Below, piece by piece: positions 18,991 to 29,050 of a stretch of 64,000 nt of DNA. The stretch is from Petasospora fabianii (taxonomy: Eukaryota; Ascomycota; Saccharomycetes; Phaffomycetales; Wickerhamomycetaceae). The translations under genes were made by a program, and so were the position numbers. How positions within the stretch are numbered: the stretch's first letter is position 1; every line of letters begins with the position of its first letter. The notes under the pieces were generated by a model. The model was not told the DNA's origin. It saw only the letters and a program-made list of their open reading frames with translations, and did no database searches. Where the stretch lies: NCBI GenBank assembly GCA_022641835.1, contig CP048719.1, forward strand, positions 1-64,000, read 5' to 3'.

Positions 18991-20586
18991 ATGAGTATTG
19001 AGCTTAAGGAGAAGAGGGTCCAGGACCCAGAGTTGATGGACACACAGTCCACCCTAGAGACTGGGCTCGCCGAGGTCTTCCGTCAGGATAACACAGAGGC
19101 AGAGGGTAACGATGCCGTCCTCGCCCAGAAGATTCACCTCATCAACAACGCTATCGACGAGATCGGTTTCACCTGGTACCATGCCAAGCTCTTCTGCATT
19201 GCTGGCTTCGGTTACTCTATTGACTCCCAGATGGAGATGGTCCAATCTGCAGTCAAGGTGTATGTCGACTACCAGATGTGGTCGGGCTCCTTCCCACTCT
19301 CTAACGAGATCTTCTACGCTGGTCTTATCACCGGCTCCATTGTCTTTGGTATGGGTTGTGACTTGATTGGTAGAAAAATTGTCTTCAATTGTTCCATCTT
19401 CCTCACATCTATCTTTGGTTTCTTCACAGGTGGTACAGACTCATACGCCATGTACTGTATCTTTATGTTCCTCTCTTCTTTCGCTGCCGGTGGTAACATC
19501 GCCACTGACGTCTCTGTTTTCTTAGAATACCTTCCATCCAAATACCAGTACCTTAACACCTCCATGGCTCTCTTTTGGGGTGTTGGTCAGACGATCGCTG
19601 CCCTCATTTCTTGGGCATTTATTCCAAACCACTCCTGTTCTGGTAAGGACTACTGCCCATCATCCATCAACAGAGGCTGGAGATACTGCTGGTACGTTAA
19701 CTCAGGTATCTGTCTCTTTGCCGCTTTGGTTCGTGTCTTTGTTCTCAAGATGGATGAAACTCCAAAGTTTTTGGTGTCTTCTGGTAAAGATGAAGAGGCA
19801 TTTGAGGTTTTGAAGAAGATCTCAGACAAGTACAACAGACCAATGTCCTTGACCGTGGAGGACTTGAAAGCATGTGGTGAAATCAACCATGACTACTTTG
19901 ACCCAGAGAGGGATGGTTACTCTTTCAGGGCCCTCTTAAGAGTTATCAAGGTCAATATGAAGATCTTATTCCAGTCAAAAATTGTTACTAGATCAACAAT
20001 TCTTGTTTATCTCTCTTGGGGTTTCATTGGTATTGCCTACTCTACTTTCTACAACTTCTTGTACATCTTCATTGCGACTCATGGCGGTGACACTGGATCT
20101 ACACCTTACATCACTTACAGAAACGCTACGATTGCTAACTTTGTCGGTATATTTGGTCCAATTTTGGCTGGCTGGATCATCATCATGAAGTTCAAGGTCT
20201 TTGGAAAGGAGATTTCCATGGGCAGAAGGGGTACAATGGCCTTTGGTGCTGTTGCATCCATGGCTATCTTGTTTGGTTACACCACTGTCAGAACTCCATC
20301 TGCAGATGCCGGTTTCGGTGCTGCAACTTACTTCTTTGTCAACATTTACTATGGATGCTTATACGCTTATACCCCAGAGGTCTTCCCAACAAAGGCTAGA
20401 GGCACCGGTGTTGGTGTTGCCCTCGTTGTTTGCAGAATCTTTGGTGCCTTTGCCCCAGTCGTCTACTACTTTGGTGCAGAGTCTGCCTCCTCTGTTCCAA
20501 TTTGGGTCTGTGGTGCAATCATTGGTTCTTTAGCAATCTTGTCGCTCCTTATGCCGTTTGAACCATCTCTCAAGAGAGCAGTCTAA
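18991..20586 (+). CDS. MFS transporter, SVOP/SV2-like sugar-transporter family
   Basis: Plasma-membrane carrier of 531 aa with about twelve membrane segments and a roughly 55-residue hydrophilic N-terminus. The opening IDEIGFTWYHAKLFCIAGFGY is typical of the SVOP-like branch, followed by GSIVFGMGCDLIGRK, the loop-2 MFS motif G-x-x-x-D-x-x-G-R-K, and FPTKARGTGVGVA near the C-terminus, resembling the sugar-porter PETKG region. DETPKFLVSSGK after segment six matches the P-E-S-P-R/K motif. Members carry organic acids, aromatic compounds, nicotinate or choline-like solutes; the substrate cannot be predicted here. An overlapping upstream ATG could reduce translation. Confidence 0.8.
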   Translation: MSIELKEKRVQDPELMDTQSTLETGLAEVFRQDNTEAEGNDAVLAQKIHLINNAIDEIGFTWYHAKLFCIAGFGYSIDSQMEMVQSAVKVYVDYQMWSGSFPLSNEIFYAGLITGSIVFGMGCDLIGRKIVFNCSIFLTSIFGFFTGGTDSYAMYCIFMFLSSFAAGGNIATDVSVFLEYLPSKYQYLNTSMALFWGVGQTIAALISWAFIPNHSCSGKDYCPSSINRGWRYCWYVNSGICLFAALVRVFVLKMDETPKFLVSSGKDEEAFEVLKKISDKYNRPMSLTVEDLKACGEINHDYFDPERDGYSFRALLRVIKVNMKILFQSKIVTRSTILVYLSWGFIGIAYSTFYNFLYIFIATHGGDTGSTPYITYRNATIANFVGIFGPILAGWIIIMKFKVFGKEISMGRRGTMAFGAVASMAILFGYTTVRTPSADAGFGAATYFFVNIYYGCLYAYTPEVFPTKARGTGVGVALVVCRIFGAFAPVVYYFGAESASSVPIWVCGAIIGSLAILSLLMPFEPSLKRAV

Positions 20587-20649
20587 ACAAAAGACCGTAA
20601 CTCTATATGATCCATTCAAGCTGCGGGGCCAGCTCGACAACGTCATTCA

Positions 20650-20661
20650 TTTTTTTTTTTT
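20650..20661. repeat. Poly-T tract
   Basis: Twelve consecutive T residues lie about 65 bp after the MFS transporter stop, in an AT-rich segment that may help 3' end formation. Confidence 0.8.
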
Positions 20662-20720
20662 GCTTTATATCAATTGGTGTTTTCTTTTACAAAAAATATA
20701 ATATTTGTTAGGATGTTAGA

Positions 20721-20762
20721 TCATAATGTTAGTTTTAATCATAATGTTAGTTTTAATCATAA
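20721..20762. repeat. 18-bp tandem repeat, about 2.3 copies
   Basis: The unit TCATAATGTTAGTTTTAA occurs twice in perfect tandem (20721-20738, 20739-20756), followed by the first six bases again. It lies in the gap between two convergent genes and has no evident coding role. Confidence 0.9.
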
Positions 20763-20810
20763 ATAGCGGTGATATTTACTTAATTCTTTCCACGCATCAG
20801 GTTCAGAGAG

Positions 20811-21668
20811 CTAGACCAGTTGTGAGATGCGCTCAATCGATGTATCTTTCGTACTTGGACTCAGACCACCCGAGAGATATTGCAGGAATAGAAGCTTTGA
20901 GATCAATGGAGTTTTCACTCTTCCAAGTTGGGTTGTGATTCCACTGGATGTGTCCTGATACGAGAGTTGAAGTTGGCCATCCTGAAGTCTTTCAAGAAGG
21001 AGAAGATGATTTTTTGGAACAGAACCTCTCTTGGTGAACGCATCCTTCAACTCTTGCAAGCCAACCTCGAGAGAATCATCCTTCACCTTCGCGGCAAGAA
21101 TAGATTTGACGAGTCCGTCTCTTAGATGGTTGAAGTCGGTGCTTCTGATTGGACAGATTCTGGCAACCAGTCTGATGTTGGAATCAAGGAGGTTGGAAAT
21201 GAGGATCTTGGACTTGTCGGCGTCCTTAAGGGCAGTAAGCACATTTTCAGAGTGACTCTTGGTACTATCTGTGTCGATGAAAGCCTCTGAGAGGAATTTA
21301 GAGTCCAGTACCGTTGATATCTTGCTGATGTCCTCGGTAGCAGCGTATATTCCGAGAGCGTATACTTTGAAACCGAGAAAAGTAACCGATCTAGTGCCAT
21401 AACCAATGAGCTCATACGAAGTACTCATCTTGAGCTTGGTAGGCACAGGGTCGACTGATTTGTCAATCTGCACTGAGTCCAGGGGCTCACCAACACGGTC
21501 ATCCAGGGAAATTGCCGAGACTGAGGCAAGAGAAAGGCCGATGAAAGCACCACTACCGAGAAGTAATGGGCGGAGAGGACGTATAGACTTCAAGGGCTGG
21601 GCATACAATATGGAGAAGGAGCGAGAGCCAGCAGCTGCACATCTCAGCAGACTGGATCTGAAGAACAT
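20811..21668 (-). CDS. AIM18: Mitochondrial chalcone-isomerase-fold protein (Aim18/Aim46-like)
   Basis: The 285-aa protein begins with an Arg/Ser-rich presequence (MFFRSSLLRCAAAGSRSF) followed by a hydrophobic stretch (LLLGSGAFIGLSLASVSAI), fitting an inner-membrane-anchored mitochondrial protein. The core block ELIGYGTRSVTFLGFKVYAL is diagnostic of the chalcone-isomerase-like Aim18/Aim46 group. The yeast proteins bind heme and lack known isomerase activity. S. cerevisiae has two paralogs; only one is seen here, so the choice between names is arbitrary. It is divergent from the GAF-domain gene and convergent with the MFS gene. Confidence 0.82.
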   Translation of the reverse strand: MFFRSSLLRCAAAGSRSFSILYAQPLKSIRPLRPLLLGSGAFIGLSLASVSAISLDDRVGEPLDSVQIDKSVDPVPTKLKMSTSYELIGYGTRSVTFLGFKVYALGIYAATEDISKISTVLDSKFLSEAFIDTDSTKSHSENVLTALKDADKSKILISNLLDSNIRLVARICPIRSTDFNHLRDGLVKSILAAKVKDDSLEVGLQELKDAFTKRGSVPKNHLLLLERLQDGQLQLSYQDTSSGITTQLGRVKTPLISKLLFLQYLSGGLSPSTKDTSIERISQLV

Positions 21669-22125
21669 TGTTGTACAGTTGTGAGGGCCTAGGCGGCGTT
21701 TGATGTCAAGATAAAGTCACCATGGGCCGACTTCCTCCTCGTGAGAAAGATCCCGCCCGCGATCTCGGAGGGGTTTTTTATTGGTTGCGGACAAGACAGG
21801 GCCCTTGAGTCAAACAGGTGACATTCAAGAGATTCTGGCATCTCAGTCCCTCATTGTCACAAATTACAGCTGTAATTGACTCATTGGACTGGGCGCATTC
21901 GAATTACTGGTTATATGCTGTAACTATGACGATGAATGTGTCCCAAGTTTGTGTTGACAGTGCGCCCGAACTTATCTCCCGGCCCGGCCACAAAGGATAA
22001 GGGGTAAGCTAAATGACTACCTAAGAAGGTGGGTTATGATCAGAAGAGGCCCGAAATATCACTGAGACTCCACAGACTACGTTCTGAACCTTAGCTATCC
22101 AAAAAGTTTGCCTGTTTGTGCTACC
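21669..22125. promoter_or_regulatory. Divergent promoter, AIM18-like and GAF gene
   Basis: The 457-bp gap lies between two start codons. An ATTGG (inverted CCAAT box) occurs near 21780 after a T-run. No other specific site is assigned. Confidence 0.35.
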
Positions 22126-23709
22126 ATGTCATTTTCTATCCCTCGGCATTCTGCCGTTCACAAGAACCTCTCACAGAAGTCAGAGACCAAGCTGTGAGTG
22201 AATAACCAACTCTCTCTTGCACACAATTGACGGACTAACCACTTCACTAGAAAGAGTTCGAAGAAGCTCGATCTCGCTTATGGCCAGCAGCTGTTACCCC
22301 CTGCTGAAAGCTCCTCTTTCAAGGCAGTCCCACTCACCAAGGCACATTTTCTCGATGCCTACAGCAAGGCCAAATGGAACTTGTCTAAGGTTCCACGTCC
22401 CGCTTGTTTTGAAGATACCGAGGTGATCTGCCCACCGGACCATTATCATGAAGCGTCTCGTTACAAGGCTGTCAGGAAGTTTATGAGCTGTGACCAGTGG
22501 AAAGAGACACATGAGCTTAACAAAATCGTCTCTAAAGCTTTGAAGAAGTTCAGGGTCAAAGGACTTTCAATCTCCTTGATTGACTCAAAGAGACAGGTGA
22601 TCAAATATCAAGTTTCTCTCAATACCACTGAGATCCCAAGAAAGCTCTCCATTGATGCTCACACCATCTTGTCCAATGGCAGTTTTGTCCTTCTTGACGC
22701 ATCTAAAGACTGGCGGACCCACCAGAACCCACTTATTAGGGGCCCTCCACACATTAAGTTCTACGCTGGCGTTCCCTTGATGACAAAATTCGGCTCTGTC
22801 ATTGGTGCATTCGCCATCTTTGATGAGGTGCTGAAAACATCTTTCGACAAAGTTGAGATTGAGGACTTGAAGGAATTTGCTGAGGAAGTGATCCAAATAT
22901 TGTGCCGACCCCTGAAAGGCGTCTCTGCGTTGTCTGTATCTAACACCCAGAACTTGATCAGTATCATTGGCAGACCCACAAGTCATGGAAATCAACTTTT
23001 ACCTGTTGCTGTTTATGAGAAGGACGGTTCAGGGAGCCAGTACTCGTTGAACCACAGCTACAGATACAACACCCACAATCTCAACAGCCTTTCTTCAGAT
23101 ATATTGGTAAATGAAGACGTGGTCAGACTGGTATCCAAGTTTAGAGATGCCAAGAGTGCGTCTTCACAGTTGTGCCAAGTCATTGCCAAACAATTAAGCT
23201 TGAGTTTCGTCTGTGTTACCGAAGTCCGTGTGTCTCAAAAATACCAAATATTGTCCGACTACCTACCTGCCAGTAATCTCATTGATGCTGAGTCTTTTAA
23301 GTATGCAAACAAGCTCTACGGTACTGAGAAAGAGCAAGTTATTAGCAGATTTTTGGGGTATGATGGATACAGAGTGGATCCAGAGTTCACTTTTGACCCA
23401 GAGATATTTTTCAACTCATTGAGTTCAGAGTTTGGTGTCTATTTCGAAGGTTCAGGCAGACACAACATCAAGTTTCGTGCTGGTATTTGCATGCCTTTCT
23501 ACCGTATCGCATCAAGAATAGTAAGAAAGAAGAAGATTTTGAAGGACGAAAAGGCTTCTTTGAAGGGAAAATCTGTTGACGTCTACTTGAGATCTGGTGG
23601 GTACCTCATATGTGCTTTCAGTGAAGAGGACCGCGTTATATCTCTGGAGGAGATCAACTTCATCTATGGTGCGGCATGCACACTTCGTCGCCTTTTCATC
23701 GCTGGCTGA
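22126..23709 (+). CDS. GAF-domain protein, spliced
   Basis: The exons are 22126-22193 and 22251-23709, encoding 508 aa. The intron has GTGAGT, GACTAAC and TAG. Exon 1 gives MSFSIPRHSAVHKNLSQ and joins exon 2 inside a Leu codon. A GAF domain at about residues 110-250 contains FVLLDASKDWRTHQNPLI and GPPHIKFYAGVPL, the block typical of fungal GAF domains. A second, weaker alpha/beta region around residues 310-480 may be another GAF-like fold. There is no kinase, receiver or cyclase domain, so it is probably a ligand sensor or scaffold of unknown role. I do not recognise an S. cerevisiae ortholog. No membrane segment or signal peptide is visible. Confidence 0.8.
22194..22250 (+). other. Intron of the GAF-domain gene (57 nt)
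   Basis: The donor is GTGAGT at 22194, the branch site GACTAAC at 22233-22239, and the acceptor CTAG ends at 22250. Phase 2. Splicing extends the downstream frame, which otherwise lacks an ATG, to a proper start. Confidence 0.85.
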
Positions 23710-24014
23710 AGTAACAGGCTTTCAAAGGGCACAACGCAACACCCTTTTATCTTCAATGACATAGCCGGGAATGATAATATATGATCTAATCGCGCTATAG
23801 ATATGGCTGTAGTAATGCATTTTGATCAATTCTAGGCGAAGTGAAGGAGACATCCATGCGGAGTTCATCCCTGGGGATATATGTTCGCGAAATCGCGAAG
23901 TTGCTCGATGTGGAGATGATGATCATATGGACGCGTGGGTATACTCTTTCCAGACAACATGAAAGCGCCTAACCTTGACCTCTTACACTATATTAGAGGC
24001 AACGGCCGGTTCAG
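23710..24014 (+). promoter_or_regulatory. HIR3 promoter with SCB and MCB-like elements
   Basis: CGCGAAA at 23886-23892 matches the SBF element CRCGAAA, and ACGCGT at 23931-23936 matches the MBF element. Both lie 80-130 bp before the HIR3 ATG. They suggest G1/S-periodic expression of this histone chaperone subunit. Confidence 0.5.
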
Positions 24015-27000
24015 ATGTCGTCTAAGTTTGCTGCCCTCAATTTGAGTGAGGAGCCCAGCGCTCAGGACGCTGAAGAGCATACTAGAGAGCTGCAGGTAAG
24101 TCAATGGCATCGATAGTGATACTCATGAATATACTAACCCAGAATAGATTGAAGAAGCATTCAAAGTCTTCCAGCAAGCTTTGAGCTTCCAAAAGACATC
24201 TGACTTCTCATTGGCACATAGAGCCTATAAGCAACTCTTTGCGATTGATGTCGTTACCAGCACCAGAGAAAGCTCCAGCTCTCCCACAGTGAGAACACTC
24301 CGATACCTGGCTCACAGAAATAGGGGACTACTGTACTTTGAGGAACTGCGGTCTCGCATTGACAAACTGGACACTGAGCAAATGTTCTCGCTTCTGGAAG
24401 ATTCTATTGACGACCTGATTGAGGCTTTACAACATACGGACGCCGACAGCATTGTGGTGAAACTCCTGCTCGCCATCTTTCGCATGTTTGGCAACGTTCG
24501 CTTGTCGAGGTTTATTGTTGAATACGAACTGTCTAAGGAGGAAAATGAGGACCTTCTACTTCATCGGAAGCGCAGATTGCAGTCCCGAGATCTCAAGATA
24601 TATACTCGTGAGCAGCGCAGGCTGCTAGCTAAGATTCAAATCACTGATGGCGAAGGGGATGAGAGTTCAGATCTTGATCTTCCTGATGTGACATTTCTCG
24701 AACCTTTGAAGAACTTCCTCGATGAACAGCAGTCTGTTATCCTTGAAGGACGCACTGAGATTCTCAAACTCGACGGATGGGCACTTCGAGACGTTGGTAT
24801 CGCTTTGATGAGCTTAGTTGGCAAAACCAAGAGTAAGGGTTACAAGCTCAGAGACCCATATACCACTAGAGAAGAAGTTGTTACAGCAATTGAGTTTTCA
24901 GAACCATCTGAAGTAAAACCTTCAGTGCAAAACGTCCCTGATGATAAGCCAATCGAACCGGAGAAGCCTCAATCATCGAGCTCACCTACGGAAGACGATC
25001 AAAAAAGAGCAGCCTCAGACGACTTACCACAGAGAGCCAGCAAGAGAGTCAGAACGCAAGATGACAGCACCATGTCCTTTGAGGATGCCCGTGCTACATG
25101 CATGCGATTTGTGGAGAGTTTCAACTCCTTGACAAGCATTTTCGGTGTGAGTCTTCCACGTTATGATCTCGACAATTCCGACAGAGCGACGACGGAGTTC
25201 TTGAACTGCCTGAACAATTGGTCTTCAAAACATACCGACGCATTCCTGCAAAGTGCTCAGCGAGCTTCTGCTGATGCCACCGTCCCGGATCTTCTCAATG
25301 CAAATAACCCATACCAGGACATGGATGGACAAGCTGATACAGATAACTTGACAGACGTCGGAAGAGCGCTTGTCAGGAAGATCAACATGTCTAACTTGAC
25401 CTTTCCTGAGGCACGTGTAATGTTTCTCTTTGCGGTTCTTGGTGGTAGTGATGGCGCAAGAGCACATGTTGTCGAATCTAAGCTCGATCGTGATCTTTAC
25501 AGTGTCGTTGAGAACTTTGTGATTGCTTCAGAAGCTGACCTTGCCGACTATATTGCCGATAGCTATGATGGCTTTGCATTCATGACGGGTATATTTGAAG
25601 TCCTTGTTAACTCGTGGATTCAATCTAAGCAACAGACCAAGAAAACCTCAGGGCGTCAACCACAGGACAACCAGTCGACTCTGGACACGATCGAGTCCAT
25701 GGTCAAGAAATGGAACAAGATCCTTGGAGCAACGCTTCCTATTTCATCTGAGTTTTCTATTCGTCATGAGTGGGCAATGCTGATGTACATGCAAGCGTCG
25801 GAAAAATACAATCCGGATGTGATACGCACACAGTTCAAACACATTGGTTCTCTTCTTGTTGATCTTTCATCAGATCTTTCCATCCACTTTCCAAACTATG
25901 ACTACATCGCTGACATCTCACTGAAGTCAATCAGAAATGAGTGCGATAAACTGGAAGTGCTTGTGTCGTTCGAGAAGGTACTGCATGATGAACAGTCTGA
26001 CGTAGAAGGAACAATCAATCTTCTTGAGGGGATGCTCTTTATCGATGATGATCGTGATACTGAATCACTGTCAAACATGGAAAAGTTTGTGAGGGAAAGT
26101 CCCGTTGGCCTGAAGCTCACACTGTGGAAAACACTACTGGACCTGTATGTCTCAACATCCAGACCCAGCCGATACATCAGGGCCATGGATTACGTCCTTC
26201 CCTTCCTCTATCACGTTGTATCAGATGCTGAATTAGTGGAAAAGAATGAAGCTCTGAGGCAACGAATTATCCTGATAGCTTTTGGATTCTACGGCCAGTT
26301 CATTGAAGGGCTCTCGAAGCTCGTGAAGGAATCTGGTTGGGACGTCACGGAGAGCTCCGATAGACTATTTGAGTATCTTGTCAAATTCCTGTCTGTTCTC
26401 TATACTTACTGTGTCTATGAGCGCATGGGTCAAACAACACGCCCATCTAGCTCGAAGCCACCAACTCCGTCAAAGTCTGTCGCCAAGATGAGGGACATGA
26501 TTGCCGATACATTTGTTGTCTTTCTTGTCCTCTTCAAGAAGAAGAGTGATCCCTCGAGTGACGGATTCTTGGATCTTTTGAGTGTTGTTCACGAGGAGAT
26601 TGGACTGTTACACTTTTGTGATGCCAGTTCAGGTAGGTTTTTGGAGCTTTCGCAGCATATGCTCAAAAGTGCTGACGTTGAAAAGTTTGAGGTTGATATC
26701 CTTCAACAGTTGCACTGCCACTACCACATCAGTATCTCCACAGAGCACTTTGTTCCGTTTGACCATACAACTCATGAAGTTCCTCTTGACACTGATGCAA
26801 TTAATCAGTTCAGTGGATACTTGTTCGGTGCACTTTCCAAGAGAAAAGATCCTTTAACTTCTCAGTTGAAGCCCGATTTGAAGGCGGCCATTGATGCATT
26901 TTACGACACCATTGGCGATCCAAGCGACAATAACAATGTCATCATAAGAAACACTGGCATTTTGAACAACTACCTCGCCCAGAGTATTGATATGAAGCTG

Positions 27001-28929
27001 TTCAGAGACGCATTCTGGGGCTCGCTTGATCTCTCATTCAAGCGGCCAAATTTGGCAGGAACGTCTGTTGCTGAAAAAGGTCTCTATTACTTCCACGCTG
27101 CTTCAAGTATGAACCTCTACAAATCCAGAAAGAGGCTGGCTTTGGGAAAATCATCTGATTTGGAGAATATCATCAAAGTCTTAACAGCCGATGTCATCTC
27201 TGGTACTTCAAGGCTTGAAACATGGGTACTTCTTGGTGAAGCTTATGCCCTACAAGCGGAAGATGATTTAGTTTGGACTTCGGACAGACTGAATTCTGCT
27301 GATAAGAAGTTTGCCGTTGCTATTATTCAGAGGAAGTCTATGCTGTGCTACTGTATGGCGTTGAGTTGGTATGTTCGTGAGTCATCAGACCCAGTGATTG
27401 GCTCAATTCTCTTCACCGCGATGGCAAAGGATCTCTACCACTCTCTTTTGAGACCTATGGAAGGATTCTGCTACTTCGACGCCCTTGAACACAATGTTCT
27501 CACAAAAGAGGGCCTCTCCAAGATCAAGTCGAACCTCACAAAGGAAAAGTACACATTTGTAATGAAGCTTGTTGTACGCTTCCTGAGACTCAGTATTAAT
27601 TGTGACAAGTTAGTGTGGTTGAATTATTTCTACATGGCTAAAGCTCTTCATAAGCTGAAGGAGTCACCAGCCAAGGTCATCAATGCTGCTGTCACCGCAT
27701 GCAAACTCTCAGATGGTGCTTTAGAGCCGCACTATCAGCTTTGCGCTTTCTTGTACAAGTATGTGAGGGCCGGTACATACCCTGAAGCCAAGGCGAATTC
27801 CAAACTGGAGCGTATCCCACTCTTTTCTGACGCATCTCCATCCGATGATGTTCCCGAAAAGTTTGCTTCTATCATTCTTGGTTGCTTGAGAAAGATCACT
27901 TCCATTGACAAGAAGAAGTGGCAGCACAGACCGAAGTACAAAATTGCCAAAATTCTCTATGAGTTTGGTGAGTATAAAAAGGCAATTGAGGAGATGAACT
28001 CGTTTGTGATCCTAAAGTCCAACAACAAGGCCCTCCTGCACATCTGGAAGCCAGAAAGTGAGGTTCCAGGTAAGCATTTCTACTACACCTACGACTATGC
28101 CTGTTTCTACTTGGACCTTCTTTGGAAAACTGCCGACTTCCCTAACATGGTGATGTTTGTTAAGAAGCTGCGTCGCTTCGGTTCAAGTATGGTTGATATC
28201 AATGGTGCTTGGGAAAAAGCACTATTTGCTCTCTGTTACCTATCCAGGGAGATTATGCAGACGCCAAGGGATTACACCGAGACTGAGATTCCAAAGCTTG
28301 TCTTTCCTGAGTTCACCGCCAAGTCCCAAAGAATCACTGATACACTGAAGAATGGTCCACTGAATCCAGACGAGATTCCTACGCTGGTGCTTATCTTTGA
28401 GCTTTTTGATGTGAGACGTATCAATAACGGGTTTGGTCCGACTGCATTGATTGATGATACCCTGAATGCTGCTTACTTGAAGTTTTATCTACATAAGGTG
28501 GAACAATTGGAAGCTTCTGACCCAACGTTTGCGCATACTCATATGATTAATGACGGTCCAAACCCTGCAAAACTCAAGGTTGCCAGAAAGGATGTCATTG
28601 TCTCTGTGACAAGTCTCGTCAGGTCTTTGGATGATTCCGTGAGCAAGCACAAGATCAGCGAGGATGTCGGTTTTACTGTTCCATCGCATGTCACTTCACC
28701 TGAAAGACGAGGATCTATCATTGGTGACGCCAATTCCACTGATGGTGTTGCGTACTCTCTGAGGAAGAAGCCCATTCCTGCAGATGAAGAGGTTACGGTT
28801 GAAGCTATTGATTCGAACCAGACCGACAACGTCCCATTGTCACCTGTAGAGCCATCCACACCACAAAGAGGGGCCATCGATATCAATGACACTGACGAGA
28901 ACGAATTCTATACCCCAGAAGCCACCTAA
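24015..28929 (+). CDS. HIR3: HIR histone chaperone complex subunit Hir3 (CABIN1 homolog), spliced
   Basis: Large helical scaffold of the nuclear HIR complex, which deposits H3-H4 outside replication and represses histone genes. The exons are 24015-24095 and 24148-28929, 1620 aa, near the usual length of about 1650. The first exon (MSSKFAALNLSEEPSAQ) joins IEEAFKVFQQALSFQ, the characteristic Hir3 N-terminus. TPR-like repeats follow (DFSLAHRAYKQLF, RNRGLLYFEEL), then a disordered Ser/Pro/Lys-rich segment near residues 250-330, a long helical body and an acidic Pro-rich tail. The intron has GTAAGT, TACTAAC and TAG. The promoter carries SCB and MCB-like elements. It is convergent with PMT4 with about 120 bp between stops. 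Identification relies on the N-terminus, architecture and length. Confidence 0.82.
24096..24147 (+). other. Intron of HIR3 (52 nt)
   Basis: The donor is GTAAGT, TACTAAC lies at 24132-24138, and the acceptor TAG ends at 24147, in phase 0. The nearer CAG at 24140-24142 would break the frame and lies too close to the branch site. Confidence 0.88.
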
Positions 28930-29050
28930 GATACAGATCCAGCTTATGTTTTACGAACTCTCAATGTATACAATACCTTGATTACTATCATATATTTTCT
29001 ATGACAGGCAAAAGTCGTCACGAATGTATGTTCAGAAGCCCTATGAAGAC

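Noticed and set aside
24140-24142. Earlier CAG acceptor in the HIR3 intron
   Set aside because: It lies just after the branch site and would shift the frame; TAG at 24145-24147 keeps the conserved N-terminus.
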